From contig DAOVLV010000128.1 of assembly GCA_030631085.1 (NCBI GenBank), forward strand, positions 1-6,027: a stretch of 6,027 nucleotides of DNA. Direction: 5' to 3'. The position numbers were made by a program, and so were the translations under genes. This DNA is from Planctomycetales bacterium (GTDB lineage: Bacteria; Planctomycetota; Phycisphaerae; SM23-33). The notes beneath the pieces are model-generated. The model did no database searches. It saw nothing but the letters and a program-made list of their open reading frames with translations, and had not been told where the DNA came from. Below are positions 1 through 6,027 of this stretch, piece after piece. Positions within the stretch are counted from its first letter, which is position 1; each line of letters opens with the position of its first letter.

Positions 1-405
1 ATCGCCAGTCGGAAAAAGGCGGCGACGTATCTGAACAGCCGATTCAGCAAGGTCCCCGGAATCGTCCCGCCGCCTCTGGGCACTGCCGAAATAAAGCCCA
101 CGTATCACCTGTACCTGTTGCAGATTGACCCGGAGATCGTCGGCGGCGACGTCCAGACGCTGAAGAAAAAACTCTCTGCCAAGGGCATCGTTAACATTCC
201 GCATTATGCTCCGCTATACAAGTTCAGCATTCTGCGGCAACTCGGATATGACACCAAGGCGATAGAAAAAACCTGCCCCGCCGCCGAAAGAATGTTCCAA
301 AAGACATTCACCCACCTGCCGCTGTATGATTTCACCAGCGAGCAGTTGAAATACCTGGCCGATGCGGTTATAGAATCGGTCAATGAGATGAAGGCCGGTA
401 AGTGA
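1..405 (+). CDS. DegT/DnrJ/EryC1/StrS-family PLP aminotransferase, C-terminal part (5' end outside window)
   Basis: The reading frame is open from base 1 to the TGA at 403-405, giving 134 residues of a protein whose start lies upstream. The segment matches the small C-terminal domain of sugar/cyclitol aminotransferases of the DegT/DnrJ/EryC1/StrS family: a TYHLYLLQID strand, then LKKKLSAKGI, the IPHYAPLY motif (family form 'hyxPlh'), an LGYD stretch, CPAAERM, THLPLYD, and a final helix SEQLKYLADAV. Family members transfer an amino group from Glu or Gln to a keto-sugar or keto-cyclitol in the cytoplasm using pyridoxal phosphate. The PLP-binding lysine and most of the active site lie outside the window, so activity cannot be judged. 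An internal ATG-less start near 118 (TTG) should be ignored because homology continues upstream of it. The next gene begins 40 bases downstream with no terminator between them, so co-transcription is likely. The specific substrate is unknown. Confidence 0.85.
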   Translation: MASRKKAATYLNSRFSKVPGIVPPPLGTAEIKPTYHLYLLQIDPEIVGGDVQTLKKKLSAKGIVNIPHYAPLYKFSILRQLGYDTKAIEKTCPAAERMFQKTFTHLPLYDFTSEQLKYLADAVIESVNEMKAGK

Positions 406-445
406 ACGAATTTGAAAACATTTTATACAAAAAAAGGAGCATGAA

Positions 446-1306
446 ATGAGCAAAAATATCGCAAACGATCCCTTTCCGACACTGGAACACATGACCGTTA
501 AAATGGTCAGGGAATACCTCACACGGAGCAAGTCGATTATTCTGCCTATGGGCGTAATCGAGCAGCACGGATACCACCTGCCGCTGAAGACCGACACGAT
601 TCTGGCCAATCATATCGGGCGGATGGTCGGCGAGCAGACGGAAATCATCGTAGCGCCTACGATTCATCAGTCCTTTTCGGGCGGCGACCTTCCGGGAACC
701 ATTAACATCTCCCCGGCGGTTATGTCCCTGGTGGTCCGCGACACACTGGTATCCCTGGCCGCCCAGGGGTTCCGCAATTTCTATATCCTTCTCTGCCACG
801 GCGGCTCGGAGAACGCCCGGGCGCTCGACAACGCCCTCAAACTGCTGCTCCGGCTGAATCCCATGTTTGAAAAAGCCTTGATCGCACTGATGCCCAGCTG
901 GAAATTCCGTCCCGACGACGATAACTCATTAGACGAAGGCGACTGGCACGCCGGATGGAATGAAACATCCAGGATCATGGCGCTGGAGCCGGAGTTGGTG
1001 AGAATGGACGAGTTGGAACTGGATGCCGAGCCGCTGATGAAGTTAATGGCCGAGCACCCGGACAACTACCAGCGCGCCGAGAAGATCGTCGATGACGAAT
1101 TCGTGGTGCCTCGCATGAGCCAGAAGCCCGACATCAAGGTCGGCGTGATGGGCCAACCCAAGAAGGCCTCGCCCGAAATCGGCCGAAAACTCATCGAGGG
1201 CATCGTCAAAGGCATGTCGGATAAAATCCTGGAACTGGAAGCAAAGGCCGACGGCGTCTATAAGGAAGTGGCTTTCACGCCCGAACCGCTGATTATAAAG
1301 AAGTAA
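446..1306 (+). CDS. Creatininase-family metal-dependent amidohydrolase
   Basis: This 286-residue protein is close to the usual 240-280 residues of the creatininase (creatinine amidohydrolase) family. Residues 34-50 carry the family signature, PMGVIEQHGYHLPLKTD, in which Glu39, His41 and Asp50 match the metal ligands of Pseudomonas creatininase (Glu34, His36, Asp45). A second signature, CHGGSEN at 117-123, corresponds to the usual NGHGGN, with Cys and Ser replacing Gly and Asn. A third, DWHAGWNETS at 166-175, matches the HAGxxETS motif that supplies catalytic His and Glu. Family members hydrolyse cyclic or linear amides (creatinine, formamides in ArfB-type enzymes, a peptide bond in MftE), so the substrate cannot be assigned. 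The start is set by AAGGAG at 434-439, six bases before the ATG; an out-of-frame ATG at 441 is ignored. There is no signal peptide, so it is probably cytoplasmic. It follows an aminotransferase and precedes two NodB-like fusions, apparently in one operon. Confidence 0.9.
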   Translation: MSKNIANDPFPTLEHMTVKMVREYLTRSKSIILPMGVIEQHGYHLPLKTDTILANHIGRMVGEQTEIIVAPTIHQSFSGGDLPGTINISPAVMSLVVRDTLVSLAAQGFRNFYILLCHGGSENARALDNALKLLLRLNPMFEKALIALMPSWKFRPDDDNSLDEGDWHAGWNETSRIMALEPELVRMDELELDAEPLMKLMAEHPDNYQRAEKIVDDEFVVPRMSQKPDIKVGVMGQPKKASPEIGRKLIEGIVKGMSDKILELEAKADGVYKEVAFTPEPLIIKK

Positions 1307-1325
1307 CAGTTGAAAAAACGAGTCT

Positions 1326-1349
1326 TCCGTATCTGTGATACGATACGGA
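1326..1349 (+). promoter_or_regulatory. Inverted repeat in the leader of the first GATase/NodB-like gene
   Basis: A perfect 8-base inverted repeat, TCCGTATC (1326-1333) and GATACGGA (1342-1349), is separated by 8 bases. A competing smaller hairpin, GTATC-TGT-GATAC at 1329-1341, shares the left arm, so the right-hand GATAC occurs twice. No T-run follows, so it is not a rho-independent terminator. It could be a dyad operator, an mRNA-stabilising or processing hairpin, or chance. It lies in the 69-base gap before the ATG at 1376, about 15 bases upstream of the ribosome binding site, and no similar repeat precedes the second paralog. Confidence 0.35.
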
Positions 1350-1363
1350 TTAGAAAGGACACT

Positions 1364-1369
1364 GAGGAG
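1364..1369 (+). promoter_or_regulatory. Shine-Dalgarno site fixing the start at 1376
   Basis: GAGGAG at 1364-1369 sits six bases before the ATG at 1376. It supports that start over the in-frame TTG at 1310, which lies only four bases after the previous stop codon. The choice is confirmed by the downstream paralog, which aligns residue for residue from its own ATG when 1376 is used, so both proteins are 578 residues. Confidence 0.8.
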
Positions 1370-1375
1370 CATCCT

Positions 1376-3112
1376 ATGACCGACATGGCGCAAGAACTAC
1401 AGGCAGAGGGTAACGGGACAGTATTGTTGCTGGTGAACAGTTCAGACACTGATGAATTTGGTCTCGTTGACGAGACGATGTCGGCGGCGCTGGGACATCT
1501 GGGTATCCCGTATAAGGTCTGGGACCTGGACGGAGGCGCGCCGTCAACCGAGCAGTTGCTCACCCATCGCTGCGTGATCCTGGGCCAGGACGGTCTCGGC
1601 AAAAAACTCGGTCAGAGCGGCGCCGAGGTGCTGCGGGATGCAGTCCAGGCCGGGGTCGGGCTGGTCAGTTTCGACGGCGACCTAGGCGGTTACAACGGCG
1701 CGTTTGCCGAAATCTTCAGGATAAGCCCAAGCCGGAAATCGTTATCGTGTTCACAGATTAACACAACGAACGTGGATCACTTCATCACAGCGACGCGCGA
1801 ACTTACCGACCAGATAAGCCTGACAGAACCGGTTGAGGTCTGGCCTATCGAAAGCCCGCGCTATGGCCCTGCCGGCGGGAGTCTGCTGCAAACATCCAGC
1901 GGCTGGCCTGTGCTGATAGCGACTACATATGGTCAAGGACGAGCGGTCCTTTTCGCAGCCTCAGTCAAACTATGGACAAGGCAGGTGTTGGGCCACGCAT
2001 CGGGGCTGGATGATGTGTTCTGGAAATCCATCGTCTGGGCGGCTCGCAAGCCTTTTGCGATTTACGCAATGCCGCCCTTCGCGACGATGCTGATCGATGA
2101 CTGTAGCAGTTCCTACAATCATTTCCGCTATGCAGACGTGCTGAACAAGTACGGCTGGATTCCGCACCTGGAGATATATCTGGAAGACATCGACCGTGTG
2201 ATGCACGAGGAAAGATATGCAGATTCGGCGAAAATAAAAGAATTGTACGACGCCGGGCTGGCGGAATTCGGCATCCACGGGATCACGTACACCAACCTGA
2301 TGTGGTTCGACCACGAGGGACACAAGTCGCTTCCGGATCAACAGGTCGCCGAAAATTTCAAACTGTACGACGCCTGTATGAAAAAATGGCAGATCAAACC
2401 AAGCCGGTACGAGAACCCCCATTTCTCGGAAATGGGTAAAAACGCCCTGCCTTATTTGAAACAGCGCGGCGTCGAATATCTAAGCCTGAGTCTCAATTTC
2501 GACACTGCCTGGTTGGATGTCCCGCACAAGAAGCCCGCTTTCAAGCCCCCCGCGCCCTACCATCACCGGGGATATTACATGGGGTATCTGGCCGAAGACC
2601 CTGATTTCTTCCTTATAAGATCGAGTTTGTCCCCGTGGAGTTTCGATTCGCCGGATTATTTCCCGGAGAGCGATCTTCTGTGGGACAACACGATCTTCTG
2701 GGACGAAAGCCCGTTCAACAACGTCGAAGCGGCAGCCCGGGTGGGTATCAAACAGGTCCGGCGGGGAATCGACGCCAGATTTTTCGGGAATCTGTTCTGC
2801 CACGAACAACGGATAGCCGTGGTTACAATGTCGGAATGGGAAGAAATTTTCAGCCGCATCCACGACGGGCTGAAAAAGTACAATTTAATCTATCGGCCTT
2901 ATGAATACATCTGCGACTATGTCCGAAGCCATCACGACACACGGATTTCCGATGTGTCGGTGAACGACGAGACCGGCAGGGTACACTGCAAATTGCAGGG
3001 GAAAAGTCGCGTAACAACAGCGCTGGAGGTGTACGCTAATAAAGGGGACGGCGTGCAATGTCAGTCATGCGATGTTCCGCAATTTACCGGGGCAGTGAGT
3101 GTAGAAAGTTGA
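1376..3112 (+). CDS. GATase-like / NodB-like (polysaccharide deacetylase-like) fusion protein, copy 1
   Basis: The 578-residue protein has three parts. Residues about 15-227 look like a class-I glutamine-amidotransferase-like (flavodoxin-like) domain: opening strand VLLLVNSSD, central CVILGQ, GVGLVSFDGD where the nucleophile elbow would be, and a closing GQGRAVLF...DDVFWKSIVWAARKPF typical of such domains in carbohydrate-active proteins. No Cys nucleophile is present, so it is probably non-catalytic. Residues about 228-520 resemble a divergent NodB/polysaccharide-deacetylase barrel: LIDDCS (Asp241, Asp242) for the first motif, FGIHGITY (His301) for the histidine motif, RYENPH (344-349) near the arginine motif, and FCHEQR (His476) before an EEIFSRI helix. 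Residues about 521-578 form a short beta-rich tail. There is no signal peptide or membrane segment, so it is predicted cytoplasmic, unusual for cell-wall deacetylases. By family it may remove an N-acyl group or act on a small sugar; this is inference. It is about 84% identical to the next gene. Confidence 0.85.
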   Translation: MTDMAQELQAEGNGTVLLLVNSSDTDEFGLVDETMSAALGHLGIPYKVWDLDGGAPSTEQLLTHRCVILGQDGLGKKLGQSGAEVLRDAVQAGVGLVSFDGDLGGYNGAFAEIFRISPSRKSLSCSQINTTNVDHFITATRELTDQISLTEPVEVWPIESPRYGPAGGSLLQTSSGWPVLIATTYGQGRAVLFAASVKLWTRQVLGHASGLDDVFWKSIVWAARKPFAIYAMPPFATMLIDDCSSSYNHFRYADVLNKYGWIPHLEIYLEDIDRVMHEERYADSAKIKELYDAGLAEFGIHGITYTNLMWFDHEGHKSLPDQQVAENFKLYDACMKKWQIKPSRYENPHFSEMGKNALPYLKQRGVEYLSLSLNFDTAWLDVPHKKPAFKPPAPYHHRGYYMGYLAEDPDFFLIRSSLSPWSFDSPDYFPESDLLWDNTIFWDESPFNNVEAAARVGIKQVRRGIDARFFGNLFCHEQRIAVVTMSEWEEIFSRIHDGLKKYNLIYRPYEYICDYVRSHHDTRISDVSVNDETGRVHCKLQGKSRVTTALEVYANKGDGVQCQSCDVPQFTGAVSVES

Positions 3113-3190
3113 TGCGCTAAGCAGTTTCGTGAAAATGTTCCATACTGAACTTCCGCAGAAGGGCTGATTTCGACAGAAGAGCGCTGATCA

Positions 3191-4927
3191 ATGAATAACA
3201 AAGCACAAGAACAACAGTCAGAGGGTAACGGGACGGTATTGCTGCTGGTGAACAGTTCCGACGCCGACGAGTTCGGCCTCGTTGACGAGACGATGCTGGC
3301 GGCGATGGGACACCTGGGTATCCCGTATAAGGTCTGGGACCTGGACGGCGGCGTGCCTTCGGCGAAGCAGTTGCTTGACCATCGTTGCGTAATCCTGGGT
3401 CAGGGCGGTCTTGGCAGGAAGCTCGGTCAGGCCGGCGCGGACGCGCTGCGGGATGCAGTCCAGGCCGGGGTCGGGCTGGTCAGTTTCGACGGCGACATGA
3501 GCGGTTACAACGGCGCGTTTGCCGAAATCTTCAGGATAAGCCCGGGCCGGAAACCGTTATCGTGTTCACAGATTAACACGACGAATGTGGATCACTTCAT
3601 CACCGGTACGCGAGAACTGGACGACCAGGTAAAACTGACAGAAGCCGTGGAGGTCTGGCCTATCGAAAGCCCGCGCTACGGCCTGGCCGACGGGAGTCTG
3701 CTGCAAACATCCAGCGGCTGGCCTGTGCTGATAGCAACTACATATGGTCAAGGACGAGCGGTGTTATTCGCAACGTCCGTCAAATTATGGACAAAGCAGG
3801 TGTTGGGGCACGCATCGGGGCTGGATGATGTGTTCTGGAAGTCCATCGTCTGGGCGGCTCGCAAGCCGTTCGCGATTTACGCAATGCCGCCCTTCGCGAC
3901 GGCCCTGGTCGATGATTGCAGCGCGTCCTACAATCATTTCCGCTACGCCGACGTGATGAACAAGTTCGGCTGGATTCCACACCTGGAGATATATCTTGAA
4001 GACATCGACCGCGTGATGCACGAGGAGAATTATGCGGATTCGGCGAAAATAAAGGAATTGCACGACGCCGGTCTGGCGGAATTCGGCGTCCACGGGTTCA
4101 CGTACACCAACCTGATGTGGTTCGACCACGAGGGACGCAAATCGCTTTCGGATAAGCAGATTGCCGAAAATTTTAAACGGTACGACGCATGTATGAAGAA
4201 ATGGGGCATCAGTCCCAGTCGGTTCGAGAACTACCATTTCGGGGAGATGGGCAGTAATGCGCTGCCGTACTTGAAGGAGCGAGGCATTGAATATCTGAGC
4301 ATGGTCCTTAACTTCGATACAGCCTGGATGGACGTTCCGCACAAAAAACCCGCTTTCAAGCCCCCCATGCCCTATCATCACCGGGGATACTACATGGATT
4401 ACCTGGAAAACGATCCTGATTTCTTCATTCTGAGATCGTACCTGGAGCCGTGGAGTTTTGATTCTCCAGAGGCAGCCGTGGAGGTCGATTTCCTGTGGGA
4501 CAATACGATTTTCTGGGATGAAAGCCCGTTCAACAACGCCGAAGCGGCGGCCCGGGTGGGCATTAAACAGATCCGGCGAGGGATCGACGCCAGATTTTTC
4601 GGAGTCCTGGTCTGCCACGAGCAGCGGGTGGCGGTTGTTTCCATGTCGGAATGGGATGAAATGTTCAGCCGCATCCACGACGGGCTGAAGAAGTACGATC
4701 TAATCTACCGTCCGTTTGAATATATCTGCGACTACGCCCGAAGCCATCACGACACGCGGGTCTCGGCTGTTTCTGTGAACGACGAAACAGGAAAAGTGCA
4801 CTGTAAATTGCAGGGGAAAACCCGCCTGGCAACGGCGCTGGAAATATACACCAATGACGCGGACGGCGTACAATGCCGCTCGTGCGATGTCCCGCAATTC
4901 ACCGGGACAGCGAGCGTGGAGGACTGA
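3191..4927 (+). CDS. GATase-like / NodB-like (polysaccharide deacetylase-like) fusion protein, copy 2
   Basis: This is a 578-residue paralog of the preceding gene with the same three-part order: GATase-like domain (about 15-227), divergent NodB-like barrel (about 228-520) and beta-rich tail (about 521-578). The candidate active-site positions are kept: Asp241-Asp242 in LVDDCS, His301 in FGVHGFTY, His349 in RFENYH, and His476 in VCHEQR. Differences cluster around residues 402-434, where copy 1 has PDYFPESD and this copy PEAAVEVD, and around 340-356, which may be substrate or partner contacts. No Cys nucleophile is seen in the GATase-like part and there is no signal peptide. The ATG at 3191 is preceded by only a weak purine stretch (AGAAGAG, around 3175-3181), weaker than that of copy 1, so translation may be less efficient. 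The gap from copy 1 is 78 bases without a terminator; the next gene starts 28 bases after the stop. Both frames being intact implies both copies are functional. Confidence 0.85.
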   Translation: MNNKAQEQQSEGNGTVLLLVNSSDADEFGLVDETMLAAMGHLGIPYKVWDLDGGVPSAKQLLDHRCVILGQGGLGRKLGQAGADALRDAVQAGVGLVSFDGDMSGYNGAFAEIFRISPGRKPLSCSQINTTNVDHFITGTRELDDQVKLTEAVEVWPIESPRYGLADGSLLQTSSGWPVLIATTYGQGRAVLFATSVKLWTKQVLGHASGLDDVFWKSIVWAARKPFAIYAMPPFATALVDDCSASYNHFRYADVMNKFGWIPHLEIYLEDIDRVMHEENYADSAKIKELHDAGLAEFGVHGFTYTNLMWFDHEGRKSLSDKQIAENFKRYDACMKKWGISPSRFENYHFGEMGSNALPYLKERGIEYLSMVLNFDTAWMDVPHKKPAFKPPMPYHHRGYYMDYLENDPDFFILRSYLEPWSFDSPEAAVEVDFLWDNTIFWDESPFNNAEAAARVGIKQIRRGIDARFFGVLVCHEQRVAVVSMSEWDEMFSRIHDGLKKYDLIYRPFEYICDYARSHHDTRVSAVSVNDETGKVHCKLQGKTRLATALEIYTNDADGVQCRSCDVPQFTGTASVED

Positions 4928-4955
4928 TTGAGTCGTTTAGAATAGGATAAACATC

Positions 4956-5696
4956 ATGCAAACGAATGTTATTGATTCGGCTGTGCGTTTGCCGAGCAGG
5001 AACGGCAAGATAGAGGTTGACGACTGGTTCGCCATGGCTGAGCGATGGGGGATTTCGCATACCGTAGCATCGCCGCCGGATGAGTTCGTCGCCGTCTATA
5101 ACGACGAAGGAAACGCTCTGATGGTCGATCTGGTGGAACAATATCCGGACCGGCTTTCGGGCCTGGCGGTGGCGAACCCGTGGTATGGGAAAAAGGCGGT
5201 CGATTCGCTCAAGAAGGCGTTCGAGCGGGGATTGTGTGGCCTGTTCCTTCACCCGCCCCGTCAGGGGTTCCAATTGGCCGAGTCCCTTCTCGATCCGCTC
5301 ATCGAGGTGTGCCTGGAGTATGACAAGGCGATCTACGCCCACACCGGCACGCCCATCTGCGCGATGCCGTTCCAACTGGCTGAACTTGCCCGGCGATTCG
5401 GCGAAGCGACATTCGTAATGGGGCACATGGGCTGGAGCGATTTTGCCGGCTATGACGCTATCCCCGCCGCTCAACAGTCGCCAAACATCCTTCTGGACAC
5501 CTCCTATACGACCACCGGGCTGGTCAAAGGCGCTATTGACGCTATCGGCGTCGATCGCGTCCTGTTCGGTACGGGCTATCCGCAGTCCCGCCCCGGACCG
5601 GAATTCGAAAAACTCAAACCGCTGAACCTGCCGGACGATATTTTCAACAAGTACGCCAACGAAAACGCAAGGCGAGTATGGAGAATTGAGACATGA
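4956..5696 (+). CDS. Amidohydrolase-2-like protein with degenerate metal site (probable pseudoenzyme)
   Basis: This 246-residue protein has the layout of the metal-dependent TIM-barrel amidohydrolase family (Amidohydro_2, ACMSD-like): PDRLSGLAVANP, RGLCGLFLHP (residues 91-100), AIYAHTGTP with His129, FVMGHMGW with His157, and the closing VDRVLFGTGYP (199-209). Two expected metal or catalytic elements are missing. The N-terminal Asp-x-His-x-His is DSAVR, with Ala9 and Arg11 where histidines belong, and the usual FGSDxP is FGTGYP, with Gly207 (GGC) in place of the catalytic Asp. The Lys of the usual GLKLHP is Phe97. Hydrolysis by the standard mechanism is therefore unlikely. It may be a structural or regulatory partner of the next protein, or use other chemistry. 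The reading frame is intact, arguing against a decaying pseudogene. The ATG at 4956 is preceded by AGGA at 4944-4947. It ends in an ATGA overlap with the next gene, which suggests translational coupling. Confidence 0.85.
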   Translation: MQTNVIDSAVRLPSRNGKIEVDDWFAMAERWGISHTVASPPDEFVAVYNDEGNALMVDLVEQYPDRLSGLAVANPWYGKKAVDSLKKAFERGLCGLFLHPPRQGFQLAESLLDPLIEVCLEYDKAIYAHTGTPICAMPFQLAELARRFGEATFVMGHMGWSDFAGYDAIPAAQQSPNILLDTSYTTTGLVKGAIDAIGVDRVLFGTGYPQSRPGPEFEKLKPLNLPDDIFNKYANENARRVWRIET

Positions 5697-6027
5697 AGGT
5701 CATCGACGCCCACACTCACTTTCCGGGAACGTCCTTCGGCGCTCATCCCAGAAGCGGCGAGGAGATTCGCGAGGAGTTCGAGTCCGCCGGATTGGCCGGC
5801 GCGTGGATTATGACGACCGACGGCCTGCGGGGTGAACCGGCCCGGCACAACGACCTGCTGGCTGAAGGGATTAAGGATCACCTGGACTTCTTCGTCCCCT
5901 TCTGCACGGTCTGGCCTAACGAAGAAACAGACGCCGCCCTGGCCGAACTTGAACGTTCCGTTCGCGACCTGGGAATGAGGGGGCTGAAACTTCATCCCTG
6001 GTTACAGGCCTTTTCGCTGACGCACCC
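5693..6027 (+). CDS. Amidohydrolase-2 family protein, N-terminal part (3' end outside window)
   Basis: The first 111 residues of a TIM-barrel amidohydrolase are visible, running off the right edge. The N-terminus reads VIDAHTHFPG, with His7 and His9 forming the classic Asp-x-His-x-His metal motif at the end of strand 1. Residues around 94-100 read RGLKLHP, the family form with the Lys that the preceding gene lacks. Family members hydrolyse or decarboxylate small ring or amide substrates in the cytoplasm with a bound divalent metal; the substrate here is unknown. The ATG at 5693 overlaps the upstream TGA (5694-5696) as ATGA, with GGAG at 5680-5683 as a probable ribosome binding site inside the upstream gene. 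This arrangement is typical of subunits made in matched amounts. The later metal ligands (middle histidines and late Asp) lie outside the window, so catalytic competence is likely but unproven. Confidence 0.88.
   Translation, partial: MKVIDAHTHFPGTSFGAHPRSGEEIREEFESAGLAGAWIMTTDGLRGEPARHNDLLAEGIKDHLDFFVPFCTVWPNEETDAALAELERSVRDLGMRGLKLHPWLQAFSLTH

Larger units (their letters stand above)
1376..4927 (+). repeat. Tandem gene duplication, two 1737-base copies
   Basis: Bases 1376-3112 and 3191-4927 are direct repeats at a constant offset of 1815 bases with no net length change. Protein identity by hand count is about 84% (94 differences in 578). Blocks of complete nucleotide identity include 1630-1681 (with 3445-3496), 1686-1728 (with 3501-3543) and 1877-1920 (with 3692-3735). 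The sequences before the two genes (1307-1375 and 3113-3190) are not similar, so recognisable duplication is confined to the coding regions. Confidence 0.93.

Noticed and set aside
412..429. Possible promoter (TTGAAA at 412-417, TATACA at 424-429) before the creatininase-family gene
   Set aside because: The hexamers are only 6 bases apart rather than about 17, and a start from this -10 would fall in or after the ribosome binding site.
1310..1375. TTG at 1310 as the start of the first fusion protein, adding 22 residues
   Set aside because: It begins four bases after the upstream stop with no suitable ribosome binding site at the right spacing, would translate through the inverted repeat, and has no counterpart in the paralog. 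ATG at 1376 has GAGGAG six bases upstream.
3113..3190. Terminator or promoter in the longest gap, between the paralogs
   Set aside because: Only weak 4-base stems (CTTC-CGCA-GAAG at 3150-3161, TTTC-GT-GAAA at 3125-3134) without T-tracts, and no convincing -35/-10 pair, were found.
3785..4678. A 297-codon open frame on the minus strand opposite the second paralog
   Set aside because: It lies wholly inside the NodB-like gene. The equivalent antisense frame in the first paralog is broken into separate pieces (1970-2422 and 2480-2863), so it is not maintained. It has no recognisable domain.
1376..4927. Mobile element or transposon origin for the duplicated unit
   Set aside because: No transposase, terminal inverted repeats or target-site duplications are visible; similarity stops at the coding regions, which fits ordinary tandem gene duplication.
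4899..5474. A 191-codon minus-strand open frame opposite the first amidohydrolase
   Set aside because: The plus-strand protein has clear family motifs across the same bases; the antisense translation is rich in Arg and His with no recognisable fold, typical of a shadow frame in GC-rich DNA.

Overview
The window is a compact stretch of bacterial DNA with all genes on the + strand and short gaps (a 4-base overlap up to 78 bases). By eye it has moderately high GC and ATG starts, most with Shine-Dalgarno sequences. No rRNA, tRNA, CRISPR array, insertion sequence or convincing rho-independent terminator was seen. The gene mix (DegT-type aminotransferase, creatininase-family amidase, amidohydrolases, large GATase-like/NodB-like fusions) resembles metabolic clusters of environmental bacteria such as the Planctomycetota/Lentisphaerota group. 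That placement is a weak impression, because nothing in the window is a phylogenetic marker.

Layout: 1-405 is the C-terminal part of a DegT/DnrJ/EryC1/StrS-type PLP aminotransferase, cut by the window's left edge. 446-1306 encodes a creatininase-family metal-dependent amide hydrolase. 1376-3112 and 3191-4927 are tandem paralogs of exactly 578 residues each, about 84% identical by hand count (94 differences). Each joins a catalytically degenerate class-I-GATase-like (flavodoxin-like) N-terminal domain to a divergent polysaccharide-deacetylase (NodB)-like domain and a short beta-rich tail, with no signal peptide. 4956-5696 encodes an amidohydrolase-2-like protein that has lost its expected N-terminal His-x-His pair and late catalytic Asp. 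5693-end begins a second amidohydrolase that keeps the His-x-His motif; it overlaps the previous gene by ATGA and runs off the right edge.

Together the genes look like one operon for chemistry at C-N bonds of a small cytoplasmic metabolite: an amino group placed or removed by the aminotransferase, and amide, cyclic amide or N-acyl bonds hydrolysed by the creatininase-like, NodB-like and amidohydrolase proteins. The substrate cannot be read from the sequence. The most notable points are the duplicated cytoplasmic GATase-like/NodB-like fusion and the adjacent pair of one apparently dead and one apparently intact amidohydrolase. Both suggest heteromeric or diverging paired subunits.
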